In this document: positions 1-5,693 of the stretch, one piece after another
Layout of the letters: each line of letters begins with the position of its first letter
How positions within the stretch are numbered: the stretch's first letter is position 1
Assembly: GCA_002298545.1 (NCBI GenBank)
Contig: DBKQ01000108.1
Span: 1-5,693, forward strand
Length of the DNA stretch: 5,693 nucleotides
Direction: 5' to 3'
From: Prevotella sp. UBA746
Lineage (GTDB): Bacteria; Bacteroidota; Bacteroidia; Bacteroidales; Bacteroidaceae
The notes under the pieces: model-generated
The model's database searches: none
Seen by the model: the letters and a program-made list of their open reading frames with translations, nothing else
What the model was told of the DNA's origin: nothing
Program-made: the position numbers and the translations under genes

Positions 1-7
1 TTTGAGC

Positions 8-22
8 TTTTGACACACCCTC
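8..22. other. Sequence resembling a Bacteroidetes insertion-sequence end
   Basis: TTTTGACACACCCTC (GAGGGTGTGTCAAAA on the minus strand) begins only six bases past the secreted-protein stop codon. It resembles terminal inverted repeats I recall from Bacteroidetes insertion sequences. If so, the element would extend leftwards out of the window. The partner repeat and any transposase are not visible, so this rests on a short remembered match. Confidence 0.2.
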
Positions 23-28
23 CTACTC

Positions 29-1003
29 TTATTTCACTACGAATTTCTTGCCGTTCTGAATCAGGATACCCTTAGTGTCTTTGCTTACGCGCTGACCGGC
101 AAGGTTGTATACAGGAGCGTCGGCATTAGCTTTGTCGGCTGTGATGTCGCTGATGCCAGTAGAACCCGGAGTGAACTCGAAGCCGTAGATACCGATCTGG
201 CTCTTGGTGTTGAACATATAGTATGTCTTGCCAGCCTCTGTAGGGAATGATACGTAGCCGAGAACAGGACGGTTCTGAGTGATGCCGTTGGTGTGCTGCA
301 GAACGTAGTCGTCTGCCTGTTTGCCGGTGTTCAGATATTCAGCATCGCCAGTGTCAACGCTGCCCTTGAAGGCAAAGCCTGTGTTCTGGTAGAAGATGGA
401 AACATCTACTGTAGACGGTGCCAATGGCTGCTTTGTTGCTGCGTCAACGATGTATGTAGGGTTGGCGTTCTTGTTGCCGTAGATGGCAACTTTAAGAGTT
501 CCGGCTGCCTTTGTCTCGAATTTCAGATACAGACCCTTTGCCGGCATTTCGTCGCCCGGGTTCCAGTATGTTCCGTATACGCGGTGTGCAGTACCGTTGT
601 CTGTCTCCTCGTCAAACTCCCAGTGAAGTGCCTCTGGGTTTCCCTGTCCCATAAGATACTGTGCAAACTGAGGGTTGCATCCGTCAACGATAAGAGCGTC
701 GTTGCCGTCAGCGGTGCCTTTCAGCTGCCAAGCCGAAGCTGCATCCTGAAGTTCTTTATCACCGTTTGGAGTAGACTCTGCGGTGAATGTTACGTTTGTT
801 GTTGAAGCGGTGATTGTGGAAGTCTTCAGCTCGCCCGGTTTGCTTGTGTCTGGAGCGTCAGCTGTTCCACCGGCATAGATACCGGTTGTAAGAGTCTGAA
901 GTGTTGCTGTCGACAGGTCGAATTCTGCTGCTTTCCAAACTTCCTGAGCGTTTACTGTCATTGCGCATAGCGCTACTGATACAAGAGTAAAGATTTTCTT
1001 CAT
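29..1003 (-). CDS. Secreted, probably beta-sandwich protein with C-terminal sorting-like tail (function unknown)
   Basis: I do not recognise a named family for this 324-residue protein. Residues 1-19 form a Sec signal peptide (MKKIF, a hydrophobic core, then VNA before Q20); there is no lipobox cysteine, so it should be released by signal peptidase I. Residues 20-280 are rich in Thr, Gly and aromatic residues and look all-beta. The segment at about 256-278 (EAGKTYYMFNTKSQIGIYGF) recalls the closing strands of jelly-roll, carbohydrate-binding-like modules attached to Bacteroidales pectinases; that resemblance is from memory and weak. No catalytic motif is visible. Residues 284-324 (VYNLAGQRV, then GILIQNGKKFVVK) match the short tail found on many Prevotella secreted proteins and resemble a type IX secretion sorting domain, so export to the cell surface is plausible. 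The start is fixed by the signal peptide. The gene has its own promoter 205 bp below a sensor-regulator gene and may be its target. The reading frame is certain; the role is not. Confidence 0.88.
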   Translation of the reverse strand: MKKIFTLVSVALCAMTVNAQEVWKAAEFDLSTATLQTLTTGIYAGGTADAPDTSKPGELKTSTITASTTNVTFTAESTPNGDKELQDAASAWQLKGTADGNDALIVDGCNPQFAQYLMGQGNPEALHWEFDEETDNGTAHRVYGTYWNPGDEMPAKGLYLKFETKAAGTLKVAIYGNKNANPTYIVDAATKQPLAPSTVDVSIFYQNTGFAFKGSVDTGDAEYLNTGKQADDYVLQHTNGITQNRPVLGYVSFPTEAGKTYYMFNTKSQIGIYGFEFTPGSTGISDITADKANADAPVYNLAGQRVSKDTKGILIQNGKKFVVK

Positions 1004-1087
1004 GTTACATTAAGTTTTTAAGATTATTTTTTTAGATGTTTGATATTATTGTCTGTTCTATTTCGTTTGATTGTAAAAATTACGCTT
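1004..1087 (-). promoter_or_regulatory. 5' leader of the secreted-protein gene, with an ATG-TAA start-stop
   Basis: This roughly 80-nt stretch between the -7 element and the start codon is strongly A/T-rich, with an A7 run and no Shine-Dalgarno sequence, as is common for highly expressed Bacteroidetes genes. I see no recognised riboswitch fold. Just before the gene, the minus strand reads ATGTAACATG: an ATG followed at once by TAA (1005-1010), one base, then the true ATG (1001-1003). The minimal start-stop is in a different frame from the gene and could affect initiation, or be incidental. Confidence 0.4.
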
Positions 1088-1118
1088 CAAAGGTATTTAT
1101 TTTATTTCAAATACCAAT
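1088..1118 (-). promoter_or_regulatory. Promoter of the secreted-protein gene
   Basis: On the minus strand, ATTG (1115-1118) is separated by 19 bp from TACCTTTG (1088-1095). The -7 element matches TAnnTTTG fully and the -33 element matches three of four bases. It is the only TAnnTTTG match in the 1004-1208 gap. Transcription would start near 1082, giving a leader of about 79 nt. The imperfect -33 box fits a promoter that relies on an activator, which would agree with control by the adjacent HTCS, but that is inference. Confidence 0.65.
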
Positions 1119-1134
1119 ATATAAATAGGTATTT
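1092..1134. repeat. Three alternating copies of a 7-bp motif over the promoter (candidate operator)
   Basis: Reading the plus strand, GGTATTT occurs at 1092-1098, its reverse complement AAATACC at 1109-1115, and GGTATTT again at 1128-1134. Centre-to-centre distances are 17 and 19 bp. One copy overlaps the -7 element, one overlaps the spacer and -33 side, and one lies just upstream of -33. The outer copies are direct repeats 36 bp apart; each neighbouring pair is an inverted repeat. The placement suits transcription-factor half-sites. The region is AT-rich, so part of the pattern may be chance. Confidence 0.45.
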
Positions 1135-1208
1135 TAATCTTTATTAACCCCAAATCGGTAAATCTGTTTTATGCGACACTCTTTTTGTCTGTAATATATA
1201 TTATGGAC
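1135..1208. other. Short gap after the HTCS stop; no clear terminator
   Basis: On the minus strand this is the region just downstream of the HTCS stop codon. It contains a 12-bp AT palindrome (TAATATATATTA, 1192-1203) and a 4-bp GACA/TGTC stem, but no GC-rich hairpin followed by a U run. Some read-through from the regulator into the secreted-protein gene is therefore possible. I see no small gene here. Confidence 0.4.
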
Positions 1209-4200
1209 TTACTTTTTCCCGACTTTCATACTGCGGTATTCGAGTGGCGTCATGCCAAATTTTTTCTTGAAGCATTTGCCGAAATAGCTCGACTCCTTGA
1301 AGCCTACGGAATAGGCAATCTCAGAGATGCTCTTGTCGGTAGTGGCAACAAGTCTTTCTGCCTTCGACAGACGGATCTCCTTTACCAAATCTACAGGGGC
1401 AAGTCCCGTAAGACTCTTCAGCTTCTTGAAGAAGGCAGAGCGGCTCAAGCCTGCCGTTTCGGCGATAGAGTCGATATTGAAGTCCTCGTTCTGCATATTC
1501 TCCTCGATAACGGAGCGTATGTTGTCGATAAATTCCATATCCTTCCTTGCCAGATGCTTCTCGTATTCATCGGCAGCATCAGTAGAAGTGCTTTCTGCCT
1601 GCTGACTCTTGAGCAGCATCTTGCGCTGGAAAGTGCTCTGCTCCTGTAGCAGCTGGCGGATACGTGCAGAGAGCATCTCGTGGCTGAACGGTTTCGTTAT
1701 GAAGGCATTGGCGCCATTGGCTATAAGATGAGACTTTTCGGAGTCGCCGTTCTTTGCCGTGAGAATGATTACCGGCACATGGCTCACCGTGAAGTCCTGG
1801 CGTATGCGGCGAAGCAGTTCCGCTCCGTCCATGCGCGGCATCATGAGGTCGGTGATGACGAGATCGGGCGGAGTTAGCTTTATCTTTTCCAAAGCCTCTA
1901 TGCCGTCGGCGGCAGCTGTTACGTTATACTGTCGGCTGAGCTGCAGCGTGAGCATTCGGCGCAGGTCGGCATTGTCTTCTACGAGAAGGATGTTCTCGGA
2001 GGGGGCTGAAGGCTGGGAACTCTGGGAGTCCTGAGAATTCTGAGAGTTCTGTGGACTACCGGATAACTCCGGCAATTCTGCTGCTGCCGTATTGTCATCG
2101 AACAGCAGTTCTGTGTTGTCTCCATCAAACACCTCTTTATTTGTTGGAATTTCCACGGTGAAGGCGGCTCCGCCTCCGGCAACGTTTTCTGCCCATATCT
2201 TGCCGTGGTGCATGAGGGCATATTCGCGGGAAAGACTCAATCCGATGCCTGTTCCCGTTTGTTGCGTGTCAGATGACGTGGCATTGTCTGCCATCGAGAA
2301 GCGGTCGAAGATAGTTTCAAGCTGTTGCTCCGGAATACTTGCCCCGTCGTCTTCCACCCGGATGCGACACAGCTTGTTGCCGGTATCTTCAGAAACGGTA
2401 ACCGTGATATTGCCTCCCGGCTGTGTGTATTTAAAGGCATTGCTCGCCATATTGTTTATTATAACACCGATTTTCTCGGCATCACACCATGCCATGAGCG
2501 AATCTTCTGGAGTTATAACGTTAAGCCGGATGTTGCGGTCGGTTGCCGCCATACGGTATTCGTCGAGAATAGCTTTCACTATCTCGCAGATGTCGGCATG
2601 CGACAGATGGAGCGGCATCTTGCCGTTCTGCACCTTGCGGAAGTCGAGAATCTGGTTTACAAGATGCAGCATCTTGTTGGCGTTGCGGTCGATGAGCTGC
2701 AGGTATTCCTTTCCTGTGGCAGAGAGCTTCTCGTCGCGGCGCAGCAAACTGATAGGTCCTTGTATGAGAGTGAGCGGTGTGCGCAACTCATGACTGATAT
2801 TGGTGAAGAAACGGATTTTCAGTTCGGCAAGTCTGTTGTTGATATATACCTCGTTGCGCATCCGCAGCATGGTAAGGGCAATGCGTATTCCACCGTAGAG
2901 CGCACCGCAGAAGAGGAGGAAGTATATCGTGTATGCCCACCATGTAGCCCACCACGGCGGCAGAATGGTTATGCGCAGCGTGCGCTCAGGAGAATTGCCG
3001 TCGGCAGACTTCACCCTGAAGGTGTATTCGCCCGGCGGCACGTTGGCGTATGATGCCACCCGACTGTTGTCGCCCGTGTGCCACCGTTCCTCGTATCCGT
3101 CGAGGATATATGTATAGGTGATGTTCTTTTTGCCGTTGAAACAGAGAGTGGCAAACTCTATGGAGAACATGTTCTGGTTGTGGCGGAGCGTTATTTCTTT
3201 TGCATAACGGGGCGACACGTCGCAGATAGACGGTTCGAAACTGTCGAGACTGCGGTTGAGAACCTTGAAGTCGACGATGAATGTAGGGGTAGGGTAGTCG
3301 TTGGCTCTTTCCACCTTGTCGGGACTGAACGCTATAATCCCTTCCCTGCATCCTATAAGCATACGCCCGTCGTTGAGCGATATTGAGGTGTTGTCTTCGA
3401 TTTTACTTCTTAGAAAACCGTCGAGAAATCCGTAGGTATGGATGTTGCCGTTGTCTTCGTCGATACACGACAGACCGTTTTCGCTCGTGAACCACAGACG
3501 GTGATTCTTGTCCTCGGTTACAGTCGACACGATATTGCTCTGCTGGTTGTTTGCCGTTAGTGGCGTAAGCTTTATCCTGCCGGTGTTCTCATTGTAAAAC
3601 GCTACCTTGTTGAGACCGCATCCGAAGATGCTTATCCATATATTGCCACGGCTGTCTTTGAGCAGAGAATATATGTCGTTGTCAACAACCGTAGTATTGT
3701 TGTTCTGGCGAAAATTGTTAAAGCGTATCTTCGATGCACTTTTGAAATCAGCGTCAAAGGCAAGCAGTCCGTCTGTCGTTGCCACCCATAGCGTATGGTT
3801 CTTGTCCTCCACGATTTGTCTTACGCTTTGATACAGGTCGTTGCCGGGATAAGATTTAAGCTCGTTGTTCTTGTTTATGAAAACCGTCTTGCCGTTTCTT
3901 TCTACCATTAGGTTCAAACCGCCTCCGTAGGTGCAGACCCATATCCTATGGTGAGAGTCCTGGAAGGTATAGTACACCTTGTCGTCGCTGATGGAGTAAC
4001 GGTCGTTAGGGTTATGTCTGTATTCGGTTACGGAGACGCCTCCAGCAGCTGCCTTTTTTTTCGCTACCTTCATCAGTCCGCCGCCTTTTGATGCGAGCCA
4101 CAGGTTTCCGGCAGTGTCTTCCATGATATTGTATACGTTGCCGTGTATGCCGCTGACGGTTCTTTTAGTCTTGCCGGTTTTAGGGTCGATGCAATAAAGG

Positions 4201-5621
4201 TTTCCGCGCCGTGTGCCAATCCACAGACTTCCGTCGCGACTTTGGAAGAGCGAGCGAATGCCGTAGCTGTTGTCGATAGGACTCACGTCGTTGGCAAGCA
4301 GGGGAGCATAGAGGTATGAATACAGTTTTTGTGGAAACCGTATTTTGTACACTCCGTTGTTGATAGACGAGAGCCATAGAAGTCCGTTGCTGTCGATGTC
4401 TATGTCGTTAAACTTTACGTCTTGCTGTATTGTTGGTGTGATATGGTGTAAAGGGAGTTCAAATGAGTTTTCTTTGCCGAGAGGGTTAAGTTCGCTCATT
4501 GATGAAGAAGTGCGGTCGTATTGCCACACCTTTCCGTTGCGTAGCAAGATGAAAAGTCCGTTTGCGCCGGCATCGCAGAATTTCACGCTGTTTAGGGCTG
4601 TTCCCTGTGGGGTAGGGAACTGTCGTACGACATTGTTTTGTGGATTAAAGAGAGTCAGTCCGCCATTCATCCCGTATAGCCACAACATTCCGTATTTGTC
4701 GGTGAATGAGGTTTCAGCCTGAGTGCTTACTGTTGCAATGCGCTTCGTGCTACGGTAGATAGCATTTCCTGTTGATATATATATGTTTTTGCCGATAGGC
4801 GTGATTGTTGTTATCTTTTCGCCTGCAGCGGGACACAGTGTGAATTTTCGTCCGTTGTTGATGTCAATACACGAAACAAGGCCGTTGTAGTTTCCGATGA
4901 AAACTTTTCCATTGGCTGTATTGAAACAAGTGGCATTCTGTATTTTTGTAAGGTTGCCGAGAATTTTTTTGCCTATGGTATGTCTCCCCTTAGAAACGGT
5001 AGTAACTTCGTAGTTTGGTCCGAGCCAAAAAATGTATCTTACCGTTTCGCCAATTACGTTATGCTTGAGTCGGAGTGTAGTGCGGTCAATGTCATGGCGT
5101 GCGTTGTATATAAGTTTTATAACGGGAGCGTTGTCTTTGTCGGTATATACCTCATACAGACTTTTGTCGCGTGTGTAGAGCAAGGTGTTGCCGTTGTCCA
5201 TCGTCTGCACCTTGATAACGCGCAGGTTGGGGGCCACACGTTTCAGTTCGGAGTACATATCGTTGAAGCGTTCCGTTGTCTTGTCGAAACGGTACAGACG
5301 GTTGTCGGTTGTTCGTATCCAGATATTGTTGCATCTGTCTTCAACCATATTGATAACCTTTCGTGGGGGAATGTCTGATTTCTGGTTGCGTCGAATCACG
5401 TAAGGTGTGAATTCTGTACCGTCAAACGATGACAGTCCGTACCATGTTCCGAACCACATGAATCCGTCTTTGCTCTTCAGAGTGGTGTATACCGTATTCG
5501 AAGGCAGTCCGTCGTCAGTAGAGTATCTCACGGTAATCATGTCGTTTTGCGCCCATATCTGTGTTGCACAGACAAAGGTAATAGCTGTCAGTGTAAGTAT
5601 TATATGTATGAATCGTTTCAT
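1209..5621 (-). CDS. Hybrid two-component system (HTCS) sensor kinase / response regulator, AraC-type output
   Basis: This 1470-residue single-chain regulator has the standard HTCS order. Residues 1-24 are a signal peptide (cleavage likely after IWA). Residues 25 to about 775 hold Reg_prop blades with recurring W-[IVL]-x motifs (W56, W101, W314, W416, W467, W508, W561, W612, W662, W710), consistent with two seven-bladed periplasmic propellers. A Y_Y_Y domain spans about 820-888, and a Trp-rich entry (PPWWATWW) leads into one membrane helix at about 893-916. HisKA follows, with phosphoacceptor H944 in SHELRTPL. HATPase_c spans about 1045-1160, with N box N1057/N1061, G1 box D1091-x-G1093, F box F1105-F1108 and G2 box GTGIGL 1123-1128. 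The receiver spans 1209-1325, with E1215/D1216, phosphoacceptor D1258, T1288 and K1310. The AraC domain spans about 1365-1466, with two helix-turn-helix units. In this family a periplasmic oligosaccharide triggers phosphorelay and activation of glycan-use genes; the ligand here is unknown. Oddities are a Ser at the second G1 glycine, a Q-x-S repeat linker and an A8 run. It is somewhat longer than typical HTCS proteins. Confidence 0.97.
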   Translation of the reverse strand: MKRFIHIILTLTAITFVCATQIWAQNDMITVRYSTDDGLPSNTVYTTLKSKDGFMWFGTWYGLSSFDGTEFTPYVIRRNQKSDIPPRKVINMVEDRCNNIWIRTTDNRLYRFDKTTERFNDMYSELKRVAPNLRVIKVQTMDNGNTLLYTRDKSLYEVYTDKDNAPVIKLIYNARHDIDRTTLRLKHNVIGETVRYIFWLGPNYEVTTVSKGRHTIGKKILGNLTKIQNATCFNTANGKVFIGNYNGLVSCIDINNGRKFTLCPAAGEKITTITPIGKNIYISTGNAIYRSTKRIATVSTQAETSFTDKYGMLWLYGMNGGLTLFNPQNNVVRQFPTPQGTALNSVKFCDAGANGLFILLRNGKVWQYDRTSSSMSELNPLGKENSFELPLHHITPTIQQDVKFNDIDIDSNGLLWLSSINNGVYKIRFPQKLYSYLYAPLLANDVSPIDNSYGIRSLFQSRDGSLWIGTRRGNLYCIDPKTGKTKRTVSGIHGNVYNIMEDTAGNLWLASKGGGLMKVAKKKAAAGGVSVTEYRHNPNDRYSISDDKVYYTFQDSHHRIWVCTYGGGLNLMVERNGKTVFINKNNELKSYPGNDLYQSVRQIVEDKNHTLWVATTDGLLAFDADFKSASKIRFNNFRQNNNTTVVDNDIYSLLKDSRGNIWISIFGCGLNKVAFYNENTGRIKLTPLTANNQQSNIVSTVTEDKNHRLWFTSENGLSCIDEDNGNIHTYGFLDGFLRSKIEDNTSISLNDGRMLIGCREGIIAFSPDKVERANDYPTPTFIVDFKVLNRSLDSFEPSICDVSPRYAKEITLRHNQNMFSIEFATLCFNGKKNITYTYILDGYEERWHTGDNSRVASYANVPPGEYTFRVKSADGNSPERTLRITILPPWWATWWAYTIYFLLFCGALYGGIRIALTMLRMRNEVYINNRLAELKIRFFTNISHELRTPLTLIQGPISLLRRDEKLSATGKEYLQLIDRNANKMLHLVNQILDFRKVQNGKMPLHLSHADICEIVKAILDEYRMAATDRNIRLNVITPEDSLMAWCDAEKIGVIINNMASNAFKYTQPGGNITVTVSEDTGNKLCRIRVEDDGASIPEQQLETIFDRFSMADNATSSDTQQTGTGIGLSLSREYALMHHGKIWAENVAGGGAAFTVEIPTNKEVFDGDNTELLFDDNTAAAELPELSGSPQNSQNSQDSQSSQPSAPSENILLVEDNADLRRMLTLQLSRQYNVTAAADGIEALEKIKLTPPDLVITDLMMPRMDGAELLRRIRQDFTVSHVPVIILTAKNGDSEKSHLIANGANAFITKPFSHEMLSARIRQLLQEQSTFQRKMLLKSQQAESTSTDAADEYEKHLARKDMEFIDNIRSVIEENMQNEDFNIDSIAETAGLSRSAFFKKLKSLTGLAPVDLVKEIRLSKAERLVATTDKSISEIAYSVGFKESSYFGKCFKKKFGMTPLEYRSMKVGKK
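2013..2051 (-). repeat. 9-bp imperfect tandem repeat encoding a Q-x-S linker
   Basis: Inside the HTCS gene, residues 1191-1203 (QNSQNSQDSQSSQ) are encoded by four imperfect copies of a 9-bp unit of the form CAG-AAC-TCT plus a closing CAG. They lie in the flexible linker between the HATPase domain (ending about 1160) and the receiver (starting about 1209). A unit length divisible by three means copy-number changes would alter linker length without breaking the frame. Confidence 0.8.
4032..4061 (-). other. A8 run with in-phase A-AAA-AAG slippery heptamer and small downstream hairpin
   Basis: In the HTCS sense strand, codons 521-523 read AAA AAA AAG, giving eight consecutive A bases (4054-4061). 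The last seven bases form A-AAA-AAG in the exact phase used for -1 ribosomal frameshifting. Nine bases further on, GGAG-GCGT-CTCC (4032-4043) can form a 4-bp stem with a tetraloop. A -1 shift reaches a stop after about 13 codons and a +1 shift after about 7. Either would yield a truncated periplasmic fragment of about 530 residues without membrane helix or kinase. The sequence facts are certain; any frameshifting is hypothetical. Confidence 0.35.
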
Positions 5622-5641
5622 TTATTTTCTCTTTGTGTTGG

Positions 5642-5672
5642 CAAAGATAGTGCAAATCGAGAGCAATACAAA
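5642..5672 (-). promoter_or_regulatory. Promoter of the HTCS gene (Bacteroidetes -33/-7 type)
   Basis: On the minus strand, TTTG (5669-5672) is followed by exactly 19 bp and then TATCTTTG (5642-5649). This is a full match to the Bacteroidetes sigma-ABfr consensus TTTG-N19-21-TAnnTTTG. Transcription would start near 5636, leaving a leader of only about 15 nt before the ATG at 5621. That leader (CAAAGAGAAAATAA) is A-rich with no Shine-Dalgarno sequence at normal spacing, as usual in this phylum. The match supports 5621 as the true start and suggests the regulator is expressed from its own promoter. Confidence 0.75.
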
Positions 5673-5683
5673 ATGAATTCATT
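5672..5683. repeat. 12-bp perfect palindrome upstream of the HTCS promoter
   Basis: AATGAATTCATT is a perfect inverted repeat that abuts and shares one base with the -33 element. Its position would suit a regulator contact site, for example for autoregulation. It is AT-rich and short enough to arise by chance, and no second copy is seen near the other promoter. Confidence 0.3.
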
Positions 5684-5693
5684 CATTTTTATT

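Noticed and set aside
293..805. Plus-strand open frame of 170 residues opposite the secreted-protein gene
   Set aside because: Very Cys- and Val-rich, as expected of an antisense shadow; the minus-strand frame has a signal peptide and a conserved tail.
1108..1111. TTTG on the minus strand as the -33 box of the secreted-protein promoter
   Set aside because: Only 12 bp from the -7 element; the ATTG at 1115-1118 gives the expected 19-bp spacing.
1109..1134. AAATACC/GGTATTT inverted repeat as an intrinsic terminator for the HTCS gene
   Set aside because: The 7-bp stem is AT-rich with a 12-nt loop and is not followed by a U run; its overlap with promoter elements fits an operator better.
1192..1203. 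TAATATATATTA palindrome just past the HTCS stop
   Set aside because: Simple alternating AT sequence in an AT-rich gap; no loop or U run, and expected by chance.
1185..1649. Plus-strand open frame of 154 residues opposite the AraC domain
   Set aside because: Antisense to the strongly conserved helix-turn-helix region; no promoter-like element or family match.
2092..3053. Long plus-strand open frames of about 233 and 242 residues (2092-2793 and 2325-3053) opposite the kinase domain
   Set aside because: They lie fully antisense to well-supported HTCS kinase sequence, have no recognisable domains, and their compositions look like mirror-frame translations.
4964..4970. Second poly-A run (A7 on the sense strand) in the HTCS gene as another slippery site
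   Set aside because: It reads AAA AAA ATT, so it is not in the A-AAA-AAG phase and is a shorter, ordinary Lys-Lys-Ile coding run.

Overview
The window looks like chromosomal DNA from a gut or oral Bacteroidales bacterium, most likely a Prevotellaceae member (Prevotella, Segatella or a relative). Three things point there. One gene encodes a hybrid two-component system (HTCS) fusing sensor, kinase, receiver and AraC domains, an architecture typical of Bacteroidetes. Both genes are preceded by TAnnTTTG-type promoter elements and lack a Shine-Dalgarno sequence. The secreted protein ends in a Prevotella-style tail (VYNLAGQRV...GILIQNGKKFVVK). The exact genus is an inference from these features.

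Layout: both genes are on the minus strand, so transcription runs from right to left. At the right edge, 5622-5693 is the upstream region of the HTCS gene, with a near-consensus Bacteroidetes promoter and a very short leader. From 5621 down to 1209 is one 1470-residue HTCS: signal peptide, roughly 14-bladed periplasmic double propeller, Y_Y_Y domain, one membrane helix, histidine kinase, receiver and AraC-type DNA-binding domain. A 205-bp AT-rich gap (1004-1208) follows. It has no convincing terminator but does hold a second promoter, overlaid by three alternating copies of the heptamer GGTATTT/AAATACC. From 1003 down to 29 is a 324-residue secreted, probably beta-rich protein with a C-terminal sorting-like tail. 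Positions 1-28 lie past its stop and contain a sequence resembling the end of some Bacteroidetes insertion sequences.

Working model (inference): the HTCS senses a glycan fragment in the periplasm, phosphorylates its own receiver, and binds DNA to activate nearby carbohydrate-use genes. The secreted protein is the nearest candidate target, and the heptamer cluster at its promoter is the best candidate binding site here. No SusC/SusD pair, glycosidase or polysaccharide lyase is present, so the substrate cannot be read from this window.

The most interesting observations are the heptamer cluster, an in-phase A-AAA-AAG slippery site in an A8 run in the HTCS propeller, a Gly-to-Ser change in the kinase G1 box, an ATG-TAA start-stop just before the secreted protein's start codon, and a Q-x-S tandem-repeat linker. 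I see no clearly new multi-gene system.
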